NCBI GenBank assembly: GCA_945906715.1
Contig: CAMDRK010000104.1
Location: 1 to 8,259, forward strand
Origin: Nitrospira lenta
Lineage (GTDB): Bacteria > Nitrospirota > Nitrospiria > Nitrospirales > Nitrospiraceae
Reading direction: 5' to 3'
Length of the DNA: 8,259 nucleotides
In this document: one piece after another, positions 1 to 5,581 of the stretch
Layout: each line of letters begins with the position of its first letter
How positions within the stretch are numbered: position 1 is the first letter of the stretch
Translations under genes and position numbers: made by a program
The notes under the pieces: generated by a model
What the model was told of the DNA's origin: nothing
The model's database searches: none
What the model saw: only the letters and a program-made list of their open reading frames with translations

Positions 1-190
1 GCGGCGTTCTCGCGTCGCTCAGAGGCTCAATGAGAATTTCCAGGAAATCGGAAGCCCTGGAGGGGCTCTTCCATTCGCCAAGACCTATTGCAAGGGCGAA
101 TGGCCCCACGAAGTGCGGTCCGTACCTCCTCGCCTCTTCGCTCGCTGCGGCCTTGCTGGACGACCTTTTTGAGCATCCTGAGGTTTTTGA
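1..190 (-). repeat. Probable dispersed non-coding repeat, cut by the window edge
   Basis: No convincing gene is visible here: open frames exist on both strands but none has a recognisable fold or ribosome binding site. The minus strand reads through a stretch (about 186 down to 149) beginning CAGGATGCTCAAAAAGG and continuing into a GC-rich segment. A related box, CAGGATGGTTAAAATGG, occurs on the plus strand at 6346-6362. From memory, sequences of this kind recur in intergenic DNA of Nitrospira-type genomes, where they produce spurious ORFs; I cannot verify this here. The left edge of the repeat lies outside the window. Confidence 0.4.
71..103. repeat. 9-bp perfect inverted repeat
   Basis: CCATTCGCC (71-79) and GGCGAATGG (95-103) are exact reverse complements around a 15-nt loop. 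Flanking GGGG (62-65) and CCCC (104-107) could extend the stem past a 5-nt bulge. There is no T tract beside it, so it is not a standard intrinsic terminator. It lies inside the non-coding left-hand repeat region. Confidence 0.6.
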
Positions 191-277
191 AGCTGTTGCT
201 CCCTCTGTCATATTTCACCGGTGTTTTATATGTAAACCGAGGTTTTCGCCGCCTGCTAAACGTTTCGGTCCTAGCCT

Positions 278-312
278 TTTACATTTCACTTTTCACGTCT
301 CACGTTTAACGC
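278..312 (-). repeat. Five 7-bp tandem units at the 3' end of the J-domain gene
   Basis: Read on the minus strand, five consecutive heptamers follow the pattern NNGTGAA: GCGTTAA, ACGTGAG, ACGTGAA, AAGTGAA, ATGTAAA. The first unit contains the TAA stop codon (306-308) of the J-domain gene, so the array starts exactly at the end of the coding sequence. No opposing arm of comparable quality is obvious nearby, so this may be half of the palindromic structures seen elsewhere in the window, or a decayed one. Function unknown. Confidence 0.6.
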
Positions 313-947
313 CTTTCATAAAACAACTCCAGCGCGGCGGCGAAGCCCTTCATCCGCCCTTTGCGGAATACATCCTCAAGCTGTCCCCCTAGCGATCCGA
401 CCCCTCCCTTATCGTCTCGTTTGACTACGCCTTGGGACAGCAGCATCTCCGTGGCCACTTCGACGAGCCGCTGCTTGCGACCTTCCATCTCAGCCGTCAC
501 CAGCTCTTCCATGACCTCCGATGCCCTTTCACGGATTATTTCTTCCTTAAACGTGTCGTACCCTTGGTCCGCCACGGTCCGCTCGCGAATCACGGCCAGT
601 TCGGCTTTGATCCGCTTCACGTCTTTCATCAAGACCGCGAACACTTCCTTCCGCCCTTCATCGAAGAGCTTCTGCTCCATCTCGTCGAGGATGACAGCTG
701 GATCGACCGTTTCATCCCGCTCTGTTTCATATCCCCAATTGAGCCGATCATAGGTCCGACGCTTTTCCTGATCGCCGAGGACCTCGTAGGCTGCATTGAG
801 CTCGCGGATCTTGACTTCGGCCTGCGTACTATCGGGGTTGCGGTCAGGATGGTGCTGAAAGACCAGCTTCCGGTAGGCCTTCTTGATCGCATCGTCGGAC
901 GCGTCTTGCGAAACCCCCAACATCCGATAAAAGTCGTTTCGTACCAT
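306..947 (-). CDS. J-domain (DnaJ-like) co-chaperone with helical C-terminal region
   Basis: The 213-residue product opens with a J domain (about residues 5-68): DFYRMLGV, an AIKKAYRKL helix, the essential HPD tripeptide at 33-35 and a closing YEVLGDQEKRRTYD helix. J domains stimulate the ATPase of DnaK/Hsp70 and deliver clients to it. There is no Gly/Phe linker and no CxxCxGxG zinc repeat, so this is not housekeeping DnaJ (usually about 370 residues) but a J protein with its own C-terminus. Residues 80-175 are charged and strongly helical, probably coiled coil, and could bind a specific partner that I cannot name. No signal peptide or membrane segment is seen, so it should be cytoplasmic. 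The ATG at 947 is chosen because it directly precedes the J domain. It has no Shine-Dalgarno site but an extended -10 box 8 nt upstream, suggesting a leaderless mRNA. Transcribed away from the 1107-1742 gene. Confidence 0.88.
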   Translation of the reverse strand: MVRNDFYRMLGVSQDASDDAIKKAYRKLVFQHHPDRNPDSTQAEVKIRELNAAYEVLGDQEKRRTYDRLNWGYETERDETVDPAVILDEMEQKLFDEGRKEVFAVLMKDVKRIKAELAVIRERTVADQGYDTFKEEIIRERASEVMEELVTAEMEGRKQRLVEVATEMLLSQGVVKRDDKGGVGSLGGQLEDVFRKGRMKGFAAALELFYERR

Positions 948-955
948 GGCGGGCG

Positions 956-964
956 ACTATAGCA
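956..964 (-). promoter_or_regulatory. Extended -10 promoter of the J-domain gene
   Basis: On the minus strand the sequence is TGCTATAGT, an extended -10 (TGN) followed by a hexamer matching TATAAT at five of six positions. The box ends 8 nt before the ATG at 947, so transcription would start about at position 949, essentially at the start codon. The -35 region (about 979-984, TGCCAA) is weak, as is usual for extended -10 promoters. Prediction from sequence only. Confidence 0.5.
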
Positions 965-1072
965 TGGGGCTTAACAGGTTGGCAGGATTGGTGGTGCTAG
1001 TTTTTGAATTGGGGGCCAGGGCAAACCCCTGCCGGAATAAACATTCTGAGTCAGATTTAAACGTACCAGTCC

Positions 1073-1100
1073 TTGACATCCCGTCAAAGGGGCTTATGTT
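1073..1100 (+). promoter_or_regulatory. Near-consensus sigma-70 promoter abutting the ATG at 1107
   Basis: A perfect -35 hexamer TTGACA (1073-1078) is followed after 16 bp by TATGTT (1095-1100), four of six to consensus. The predicted start site, about 7 nt on, coincides with the A of the ATG at 1107. The -35 box overlaps a short dyad, TTGAC (1073-1077) and GTCAA (1083-1087), which could be a regulator's half-sites. No Shine-Dalgarno sequence lies between promoter and ATG. Confidence 0.6.
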
Positions 1101-1106
1101 AGCACC

Positions 1107-1742
1107 ATGACTAATACACCAACACCCAAAGCCCTGACCTACGATGAGAAGAAAGCCGCCGATGCCGCCTTCGAAGGCCGTCCATTTAATGATGCATGGT
1201 CCGCTTCAGCCAGAGCAATCTACGATGGTATCGTGAAGGCCTTGCCTCACACAGACCTGGCGGTTCCCGCTCCTTCAGATGTTGAAGAGTTAATTGAGGC
1301 ACCGCTCGCGCTAGAGCCAGCCGGCGGGCAAGAGTTGCTGGATGAAACGGTAACGCGCCAAGCCATTCGCGACCGGGAAGCAGCGATTCAGGCCGGGATC
1401 TTGATCGATGTGACTCCCACCGCCCTGCAGCTCGGCATTACATTCCCTGTTACGATCACCCGACCACTCTGGGAAGCGGGAATCGTCACGAACCAATCGC
1501 TCCCCGAAGAGGATCAAACCAGCAGATTACGCGACATTTTGATGGCCTTTCGCCTGCGCCTGGCCAGTCTGACAACCGTATCGCCGCTGCTCGATTTTCC
1601 GGTTCTGCTGGCCTTGCCACCGAGCCAGGTGCCACAGCCGGTGCCGTTATTTGCTCTCATTCAGGCAGACCCCACACACCAGGCGAACGTGACACTCTTG
1701 CTGCCGAATGAAGTGTCACTGTCCATCAACTCGCTGAATTAG
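1107..1742 (+). CDS. Conserved-looking hypothetical protein (possible DUF6573-type C-terminal half)
   Basis: The 211-residue product is not firmly recognised. It has no signal peptide, membrane segment or cysteine cluster and should be soluble and cytoplasmic. The N-terminal part (about 10-45) is helical and begins LTYDEKKAADAAFEGRPF. Residues 50-80 look like a Pro/Ala/Glu-rich linker. Residues about 86-200 form a second block with the stretches AGILIDVTPTALQLGI and TFPVTITRPLWEAGI. These recall the small family DUF6573, whose function is unknown; this is recollection and could be wrong. The start at 1107 is the only one that fits: the next ATG in frame is far downstream. It has a strong promoter immediately ahead and apparently no leader. 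It is a single-gene transcription unit ending in a 9-bp-periodic palindrome 20 bp past the stop, shared with the convergent nucleotidyltransferase gene. Confidence 0.75.
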   Translation: MTNTPTPKALTYDEKKAADAAFEGRPFNDAWSASARAIYDGIVKALPHTDLAVPAPSDVEELIEAPLALEPAGGQELLDETVTRQAIRDREAAIQAGILIDVTPTALQLGITFPVTITRPLWEAGIVTNQSLPEEDQTSRLRDILMAFRLRLASLTTVSPLLDFPVLLALPPSQVPQPVPLFALIQADPTHQANVTLLLPNEVSLSINSLN

Positions 1743-1761
1743 GCAGCGCAGACCGTCATTT

Positions 1762-1860
1762 GGTCTATCTGGTCTGTCTTGTCTATTCGGTCTGTCTGGT
1801 CTATTTGGTCTGTCTCGTTTGTTTGGTTGAACCAGATAGACTAGATAGACCAGACAGACC
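1762..1860. repeat. 99-bp imperfect palindrome built of eleven 9-bp units
   Basis: The whole stretch falls into 9-bp units in one phase. Seven left-arm units follow GGTCTRTYT (for example GGTCTATCT at 1762, GGTCTGTCT at 1771, 1789 and 1807). The centre is the palindrome GGTTGAACC (1825-1833). Three right-arm units are the complement type (AGATAGACT, AGATAGACC, AGACAGACC, 1834-1860). Folded as plus-strand RNA, the three right-arm units pair with the three units left of centre with few mismatches, many pairs being G-U. It lies between two convergent stop codons (1740-1742 and 1878-1880), where it could act as a bidirectional transcription end or mRNA-protecting stem-loop. There is no T tract of intrinsic-terminator type. 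Confidence 0.85.
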
Positions 1861-1877
1861 AGCCCTGTCAGAGCCTC

Positions 1878-3191
1878 CTAGCTGAGCCACTTCCGGACAA
1901 AGGCCCGTTCCTCCGCTTCGGTTGTCACTACTCCATCAATACACGCGTCCAATAATTTCTCCAAGATCGTCTTGTACTGCGGCCCCGGTTGCAACCCCAT
2001 GGCCTGAAGATCCCGCCCCGTCAGTGACGTCTTCATTGTCCTGTTCTTCATATAGGCCGTAAGGCGTCGTTGCAGCAGACGCAATCCAACCCCTTGCTGC
2101 CGGCCTAGCTGCTTTGCCAGAAACAGCACGAGCGCCTCGTCCGAGAAACCTTCCAAGAGGCGATAGGCCTGCGATGGCCGGACTATGCCTTGATCTGTAA
2201 GTTTCTTTAATACACGGTCAACTCGACACCCTCCAGATCCCACCCTCTTAGCCTGCTCACGTGAAAGGCTTAATCGGCGGATCATCGTAGCCACCACTGC
2301 CGGACTGGACTCACTCGACAAGGCCATTAAATAGACAATCGGCCTGTCAATCACAGAACCCTGGAATCGGCGCACCCACCAGGCAACGGCTTCGGGAACG
2401 GCAGTAACCGTTCGCTTCACCGTCGGTGTGTAGCCTAGACGGTTGTGGAGGAAGCGAAGCAGCTTCAACTGCGCTAAGCGCGAAATCGCGCGCGCCGGGT
2501 CACGCTCGGCAAGCAACAACAGAATTTCGTTTTGCAATCGAGGGCCGGAGAGTTGCTGGATCAAATTCGTGGAGGCCGCTTGCGCAAGCAGGCGCAAGGT
2601 GGTGCGCTCAAGATGGAAACCGAACCGTTGTTCGAACCGGATCGCTCTGAAGATGCGTGTTGGATCGTCCTGGAAACTGCCTTTATGGAGCACGCGAATG
2701 GTGCGGGCACGAAGATCACGCTGCCCTCCGTAGGGGTCGAGCAAGCGACCGAACTGCCCCGAATTGAGTTGTACTGCCATCGCATTAATGGTGAAGTCCC
2801 GCCGAGAAAGATCCTCTTCGATCGACGCAAGCCGAACCGTCGGCAGGAGAGCTGGCTGCGCATAGGACTCTCGCCTGGTCGTCGCGATATCTATCTTGAG
2901 CCCATCTGGAAACACGAGCCGCGCCGTCGCAAACCGCTCAAATACCGCCAGCCCAGCCCCATATCTGTCTGCCACTAGCTTCGCGAAGGCGATCCCATCT
3001 TTCTCTACCGTAAGATCAAGATCCCAGTTCTCCCGCTTCAGCAAGAGATCACGGACGACTCCGCCGACAAGATAAACGGACATACCTCGCTCATCGGCGA
3101 GTCGTCCGATCTGTTTCAACAAGCGCAGCTGTCGCACAGGCAATCTGTTCAGCGACACGACCTGGCTTGCCTGATTCTTCATTCCGGACAT
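1878..3191 (-). CDS. cca: tRNA nucleotidyltransferase / poly(A) polymerase family protein (CCA-adding type)
   Basis: The 437-residue product is a class II nucleotidyltransferase of the family that adds or repairs the CCA end of tRNA, or adds poly(A). The head domain shows LVGGVVRDLLL (41-51) and the metal-binding pair in WDLDLTVE (D57, D59), with D101 in LKIDIATTR as likely third carboxylate. RRDFTINAMA (130-139) and the neck motif DDPTRIFRAIRFEQRFGF (175-192) follow. The rest is the helical body and tail, ending with a block starting LTGRDLQAMGL near residue 391. No HD phosphohydrolase, DHH or CBS domain is seen. Whether it adds CCA, CC, A or poly(A) cannot be decided by eye. Cytoplasmic. 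Two starts are possible: the ATG at 3191, or the ATG at 3182 (residue 4), which sits 7 nt after an extended -10 box and would give a leaderless mRNA. Converges on the 1107-1742 gene. Confidence 0.92.
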   Translation of the reverse strand: MSGMKNQASQVVSLNRLPVRQLRLLKQIGRLADERGMSVYLVGGVVRDLLLKRENWDLDLTVEKDGIAFAKLVADRYGAGLAVFERFATARLVFPDGLKIDIATTRRESYAQPALLPTVRLASIEEDLSRRDFTINAMAVQLNSGQFGRLLDPYGGQRDLRARTIRVLHKGSFQDDPTRIFRAIRFEQRFGFHLERTTLRLLAQAASTNLIQQLSGPRLQNEILLLLAERDPARAISRLAQLKLLRFLHNRLGYTPTVKRTVTAVPEAVAWWVRRFQGSVIDRPIVYLMALSSESSPAVVATMIRRLSLSREQAKRVGSGGCRVDRVLKKLTDQGIVRPSQAYRLLEGFSDEALVLFLAKQLGRQQGVGLRLLQRRLTAYMKNRTMKTSLTGRDLQAMGLQPGPQYKTILEKLLDACIDGVVTTEAEERAFVRKWLS

Positions 3192-3198
3192 TGTAGCA
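3190..3198 (-). promoter_or_regulatory. Candidate extended -10 box of the CCA gene
   Basis: On the minus strand the sequence is TGCTACAAT, a TGN extension plus a hexamer matching TATAAT at five of six positions. It overlaps the first ATG (3189-3191) and lies 7 nt before the second in-frame ATG (3180-3182), so if used it makes the second ATG the real start. A TTGACT at 3214-3209 is too close (13 bp) to be a normal -35. Moderate to low certainty. Confidence 0.4.
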
Positions 3199-3288
3199 AT
3201 CCCGCCACAGTCAAGACAGCCCTCTGGACCGGTAAATACTCTCCAGCTACTGAGCCGATCACCAAATAGTGCGTATGCGGACGTTCAT

Positions 3289-3321
3289 GGTTCGACAAGC
3301 CTGCGGTGAGTGTATCGAACC
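3289..3321. repeat. REP-like hairpin (7-bp stem)
   Basis: GGTTCGA (3289-3295) and TCGAACC (3315-3321) are perfect reverse complements around a 19-nt loop with TTCGACAAGCCTG. The wording resembles the widespread TTCGACAAGC(T)-type palindromic repeats of bacterial intergenic DNA, as I remember them. It lies upstream of the CCA gene in a 360-bp gap that holds no gene. Confidence 0.5.
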
Positions 3322-3357
3322 GGGCAGGGACACACTGTTTACTGGTCGCATCAGTAA

Positions 3358-3493
3358 GCGAGATGAGCGAGACTGGCGCAATACGAAGTTCGGCGTTCCG
3401 GGTTTGAAGTTCCAAAAACCTCGAACTTCGGACCTCGAACCGTCGCCCGGCTCACCGGTCACGCAAGTCTCGCAGTTCGCGCTTGTCGCGCGC
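3358..3493. repeat. Nested periodic palindrome: 9-bp outer arms around a 7-bp hairpin
   Basis: Two layers are visible. The outer left arm has GCGAGA at 3358 and 3367 and GCGCAA at 3376, exactly 9 bp apart. The outer right arm has the complementary type (GTCACGC 3458, GTCTCGC 3467, TTCGCGC 3476, GTCGCGC 3485), again 9 bp apart. Inside, the left arm 3388-3411 steps GTTCGGC, GTTCCGG, GTTTGAA, GTTC at exactly 7 bp. The right arm 3417-3440, read on the minus strand, steps GTTCGAG, GTCCGAA, GTTCGAG, also 7 bp. The inner arms pair around a 5-nt loop with a few wobbles and bulges. The element lies 60-195 nt downstream of the stop of the minus-strand gene at 3552. Confidence 0.7.
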
Positions 3494-3551
3494 GCCCCCG
3501 ATCTATCCCCACTGTACTAGGATTTGAGAGTATGGAAAAAAAGAAGAAAGT

Positions 3552-4451
3552 TTAGTGATCGCGCCCGCTGCCGCCACCCCCACCGCCGTCCGATCGTCCT
3601 CCTCGGTCGTCGCGGCCACCGCCACGATCTGATCGGTCGCCACGGTCACCCCGATCATCCCGCCCACCGCGATCCGAGTCTCTGCCTCGATCCATGCGAT
3701 CCCCACCCCGATCCCCGCCGCCGGATCCGCCGTGATCCTGGTCACGGAACAGCTGATCGCCTCGTTCACCTCTGGAGATCTGGTCGCGAATGGATTCCGT
3801 AGTGATGCGTCCCTCACGGAAATCTTGTCCGTGCCGTTTTATCTCACGAGCCAGATCCGCCAACTCGGACGGACGAAAACCTTGCCTCATACCCTCCGCC
3901 ACGACTGCTGCGCCGTCTTTCGAGGGAATCATGGCTTCCTTGATCACCGCCAAACTTTTCGCGCCGCCCCCCAGCATGTCCTGACTCATTCTTTGCCCTT
4001 GGTGTTGCCCGCTTCGCGCCAAATCACGCACCTCATCGGCCGTAGCGCCGCGGCCAAATGCTTCGGCCAGCGACTCCATGGCTCGCTGACGATTCCCTTG
4101 ATCCTGATCGACCATCCCTTTTGCCACCGACTCTTGCAACACCTCTCGGGCCGACTCGAAGTTCCCCACCATCTGTTTCAATACCGGATCGATCCGCCTC
4201 GGCTCCACACCCTTGGCCAACCCCTCTTTCACCTTGTTCGCCAACGGCTCGGTCGGAAGGCCTCTTTCGCCGGCTCTCGATACTTGATTGATCAACTGAT
4301 TGACCTCTTCCGCCGAATGACCCCGCGCCGTACTCAACCGATTGATCGCTTCCCGATCTTGCGTCGAGAGCGGCTCTGCCAGGGCCGGAACGGCAGCCAG
4401 GCTCAAGGCTAGGCAGAGAAGCCTCAGTTGCATGTCGATTCGCTTGTTCAT
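3552..4451 (-). CDS. Secreted helical protein with Asp/Arg/Gly-rich disordered tail
   Basis: The 299-residue product is not recognised. Residues 1-25 look like a Sec signal peptide (MNKR start, hydrophobic core, cleavage after VPALA). Residues about 27-225 are helical and contain loosely repeated segments such as LANKVKEGLAKGVEPRRI (70-87), SLAEAFGRGATADEVRDLAR (127-146) and VVAEGMRQGFRPSELADLAR (183-202), suggesting an array of short helix-turn-helix units. Residues about 240-299 are low complexity, almost only Gly, Asp, Arg and Ser, with many DRGG and DRGD steps and a Gly6 run, ending GRDH; the tail is surely disordered and could bind polyanions, metals or polysaccharide. The coding DNA of the tail is rich in GATC. 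The start at 4451 is 4 nt after the stop of the lipoprotein gene, so it is very likely co-transcribed with the sigma operon. An ATG at residue 7 is an alternative start. No strong Shine-Dalgarno is seen for either. Confidence 0.8.
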   Translation of the reverse strand: MNKRIDMQLRLLCLALSLAAVPALAEPLSTQDREAINRLSTARGHSAEEVNQLINQVSRAGERGLPTEPLANKVKEGLAKGVEPRRIDPVLKQMVGNFESAREVLQESVAKGMVDQDQGNRQRAMESLAEAFGRGATADEVRDLARSGQHQGQRMSQDMLGGGAKSLAVIKEAMIPSKDGAAVVAEGMRQGFRPSELADLAREIKRHGQDFREGRITTESIRDQISRGERGDQLFRDQDHGGSGGGDRGGDRMDRGRDSDRGGRDDRGDRGDRSDRGGGRDDRGGRSDGGGGGGSGRDH

Positions 4452-4455
4452 AGTC

Positions 4456-4839
4456 TTAGTGAACGATCAAGACCCCGTTCGTTTGTCCGAATCCATCCGT
4501 CACAAAATCTTCAGCCATCGGAGGTGTGACCCAGCGTTCCCCATCAACCAGATACATGAAGGTGTATTCTCCCGCTCTTAACGGCACATCCACCGACCAG
4601 AGACCTATTCCATTCCTCATCTTCATCTGGTTTGCCTCTCCGGCCCATCCGTTAAAGGAGCCCACCAACGACACCTGTTTGGCTTCCGGCGCCAGCAGCG
4701 CAAACCGCACACCGCCTGCCACAGCCTTCGGCAATTCCGGCTTCTGTATGGTCTTCGCGCAGGCCGACAGACCGACGACCATGCCTACGGCCATGACGAC
4801 TCGCAAGAGGCAGCTGAATCCCGTATGTTGCGTCCCCAT
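4456..4839 (-). CDS. Lipoprotein with a glycogen-binding-type (CBM48/AMPK-beta-like) domain
   Basis: Starting from the ATG at 4839 the product is 127 residues: a lipoprotein signal peptide with lipobox LSAC (Cys27), a short linker, then one early-set immunoglobulin-like domain (about 42-127). The domain shows VSLVGSFNGWAGE (56-68), LWSVDVPLRAGEYTFMYLVDG (80-100) and ERWVTPPMAEDF. This is the pattern of the glycogen-binding domain of AMPK beta and isoamylase N-domains. It is a close relative of the C-terminal domain of the preceding gene, so one probably arose by duplication. The mature protein should be lipid-anchored in the envelope. The frame is open upstream to an ATG at 4974, but that start would overlap the previous gene and put about 45 unlikely residues before the signal peptide, so I prefer 4839. 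GTG or TTG codons just upstream are other options, since no Shine-Dalgarno is clear. Confidence 0.8.
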   Translation of the reverse strand: MGTQHTGFSCLLRVVMAVGMVVGLSACAKTIQKPELPKAVAGGVRFALLAPEAKQVSLVGSFNGWAGEANQMKMRNGIGLWSVDVPLRAGEYTFMYLVDGERWVTPPMAEDFVTDGFGQTNGVLIVH

Positions 4840-4892
4840 GCACGAGAGAGTACCCAACCACTCCACTCGTTTCAAGATACCGGCTCGGAATG

Positions 4893-5579
4893 TCAGATGG
4901 CGACATCGAGCACCGCATTCTGCGCCCCAAATCCATCGCCCGCTCCCTCTTCCGCCAACGGATCGGCGACCCACTGCTTGCCGTCAATGACGAACATATA
5001 CTGATAGCGTCCCGGATTCAGAGCAATCGTCGCTGTCCACATCCCCCCCTCGGACCGTTCCAACTTGGTCTGGCCGGGATTCCAGTCATTGAAGTCGCCT
5101 GCTACCGAAACAGACCTGGCATCTGGCTGAAGTAACACGAGCCGCACATACACCTTGCTCTCTTGTCCCGGCGCGAACGACGCAGTCTGCGCCTGATTCC
5201 CGACAACCGGGACCGGCACCTCCACAATCCGTTCCGGCGCAAATTGCAACAGTCCTGCGACCGCCACCAGCGCCACGCAAGCAGCCGCCATTGCGCCGGC
5301 GAAATTCCATTCCAGGGTTCTCTGCACCGTAACCATCGCGCGGAGTCGATCCCACAGGCTGGGGGGCGCAAGCGCTAACTTACCCTGCACCTGCGCGAGG
5401 AACCGTGCCGACGGCGCGAGGCGGGGCAACTGCGCCGCCTCCGCCACAACCAGCTCCAGATTCAGCCAGCGCCGCCGCAACGACGGATCGGCATCCACCG
5501 CCTGGAGAAAGGCCACCCGTTCCTCCGGCGTCAGATCGTCATCGAGAAAGCGTTGAATCAGTAAGTCTTGTTCACGCAT
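4893..5579 (-). CDS. Membrane anti-sigma-like protein with C-terminal CBM48-type domain
   Basis: The 228-residue product has three parts. Residues 1-60 are helical and resemble the sigma-binding end of anti-sigma factors (LIQRFLDDDLTPEERVAFL, then DADPSLRRRW), but the zinc-anti-sigma HxxxCxxC residues are absent. One membrane helix follows (about 94-113, FAGAMAAACVALVAVAGLL). After a linker comes a periplasmic glycogen-binding-type domain (about 143-227) with SVSVAGDFNDWNPGQ, ALNPGRYQYMFVIDGKQW and ADPLAEEGAGDGFG. By position the gene is the natural partner of the sigma factor: its ATG is 2 nt past the sigma stop, and its Shine-Dalgarno lies inside the sigma gene's last codons, so translation is probably coupled. 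Inference: the outside domain senses a ligand or partner and controls release of the sigma factor. Compared by eye with AMPK beta, the two glycogen-contacting tryptophans are kept (W166, W203), but the usual lysine of the YKF motif is methionine (M195), so glycogen itself may not be the ligand. Confidence 0.82.
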   Translation of the reverse strand: MREQDLLIQRFLDDDLTPEERVAFLQAVDADPSLRRRWLNLELVVAEAAQLPRLAPSARFLAQVQGKLALAPPSLWDRLRAMVTVQRTLEWNFAGAMAAACVALVAVAGLLQFAPERIVEVPVPVVGNQAQTASFAPGQESKVYVRLVLLQPDARSVSVAGDFNDWNPGQTKLERSEGGMWTATIALNPGRYQYMFVIDGKQWVADPLAEEGAGDGFGAQNAVLDVAI

Positions 5580-5581
5580 CC

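Noticed and set aside
432..962. Plus-strand open frame of 176 codons opposite the J-domain gene
   Set aside because: The minus strand encodes a clear J domain with HPD; the plus frame is an antisense shadow.
1755..1865. CRISPR-like array at the 9-bp repeats
   Set aside because: Units are contiguous 9-mers with no spacers and turn into their own complement at the centre; no cas genes are nearby.
3419..3445. Minus-strand GGTTCGAGGTCC, which resembles a tRNA T-arm
   Set aside because: No acceptor stem, anticodon arm or CCA end can be built around it; the motif is explained by the 7-bp-periodic hairpin.
3526..3551. T-rich stretch after the stop of the secreted protein gene (minus strand) as an intrinsic terminator
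   Set aside because: No stable GC hairpin directly precedes the T run; the structured element further downstream is a better candidate for the transcript end.
3732..4412. Long plus-strand open frame (226 codons) opposite the secreted protein gene
   Set aside because: It is a shadow of the minus-strand gene, which has a signal peptide, operon spacing and family-like helices; the plus frame has none of these.
4840..4974. N-terminal extension of the lipoprotein gene to the ATG at 4974
   Set aside because: It would overlap the preceding gene and put about 45 Arg/Gly/Trp-rich residues before a clean lipoprotein signal peptide.
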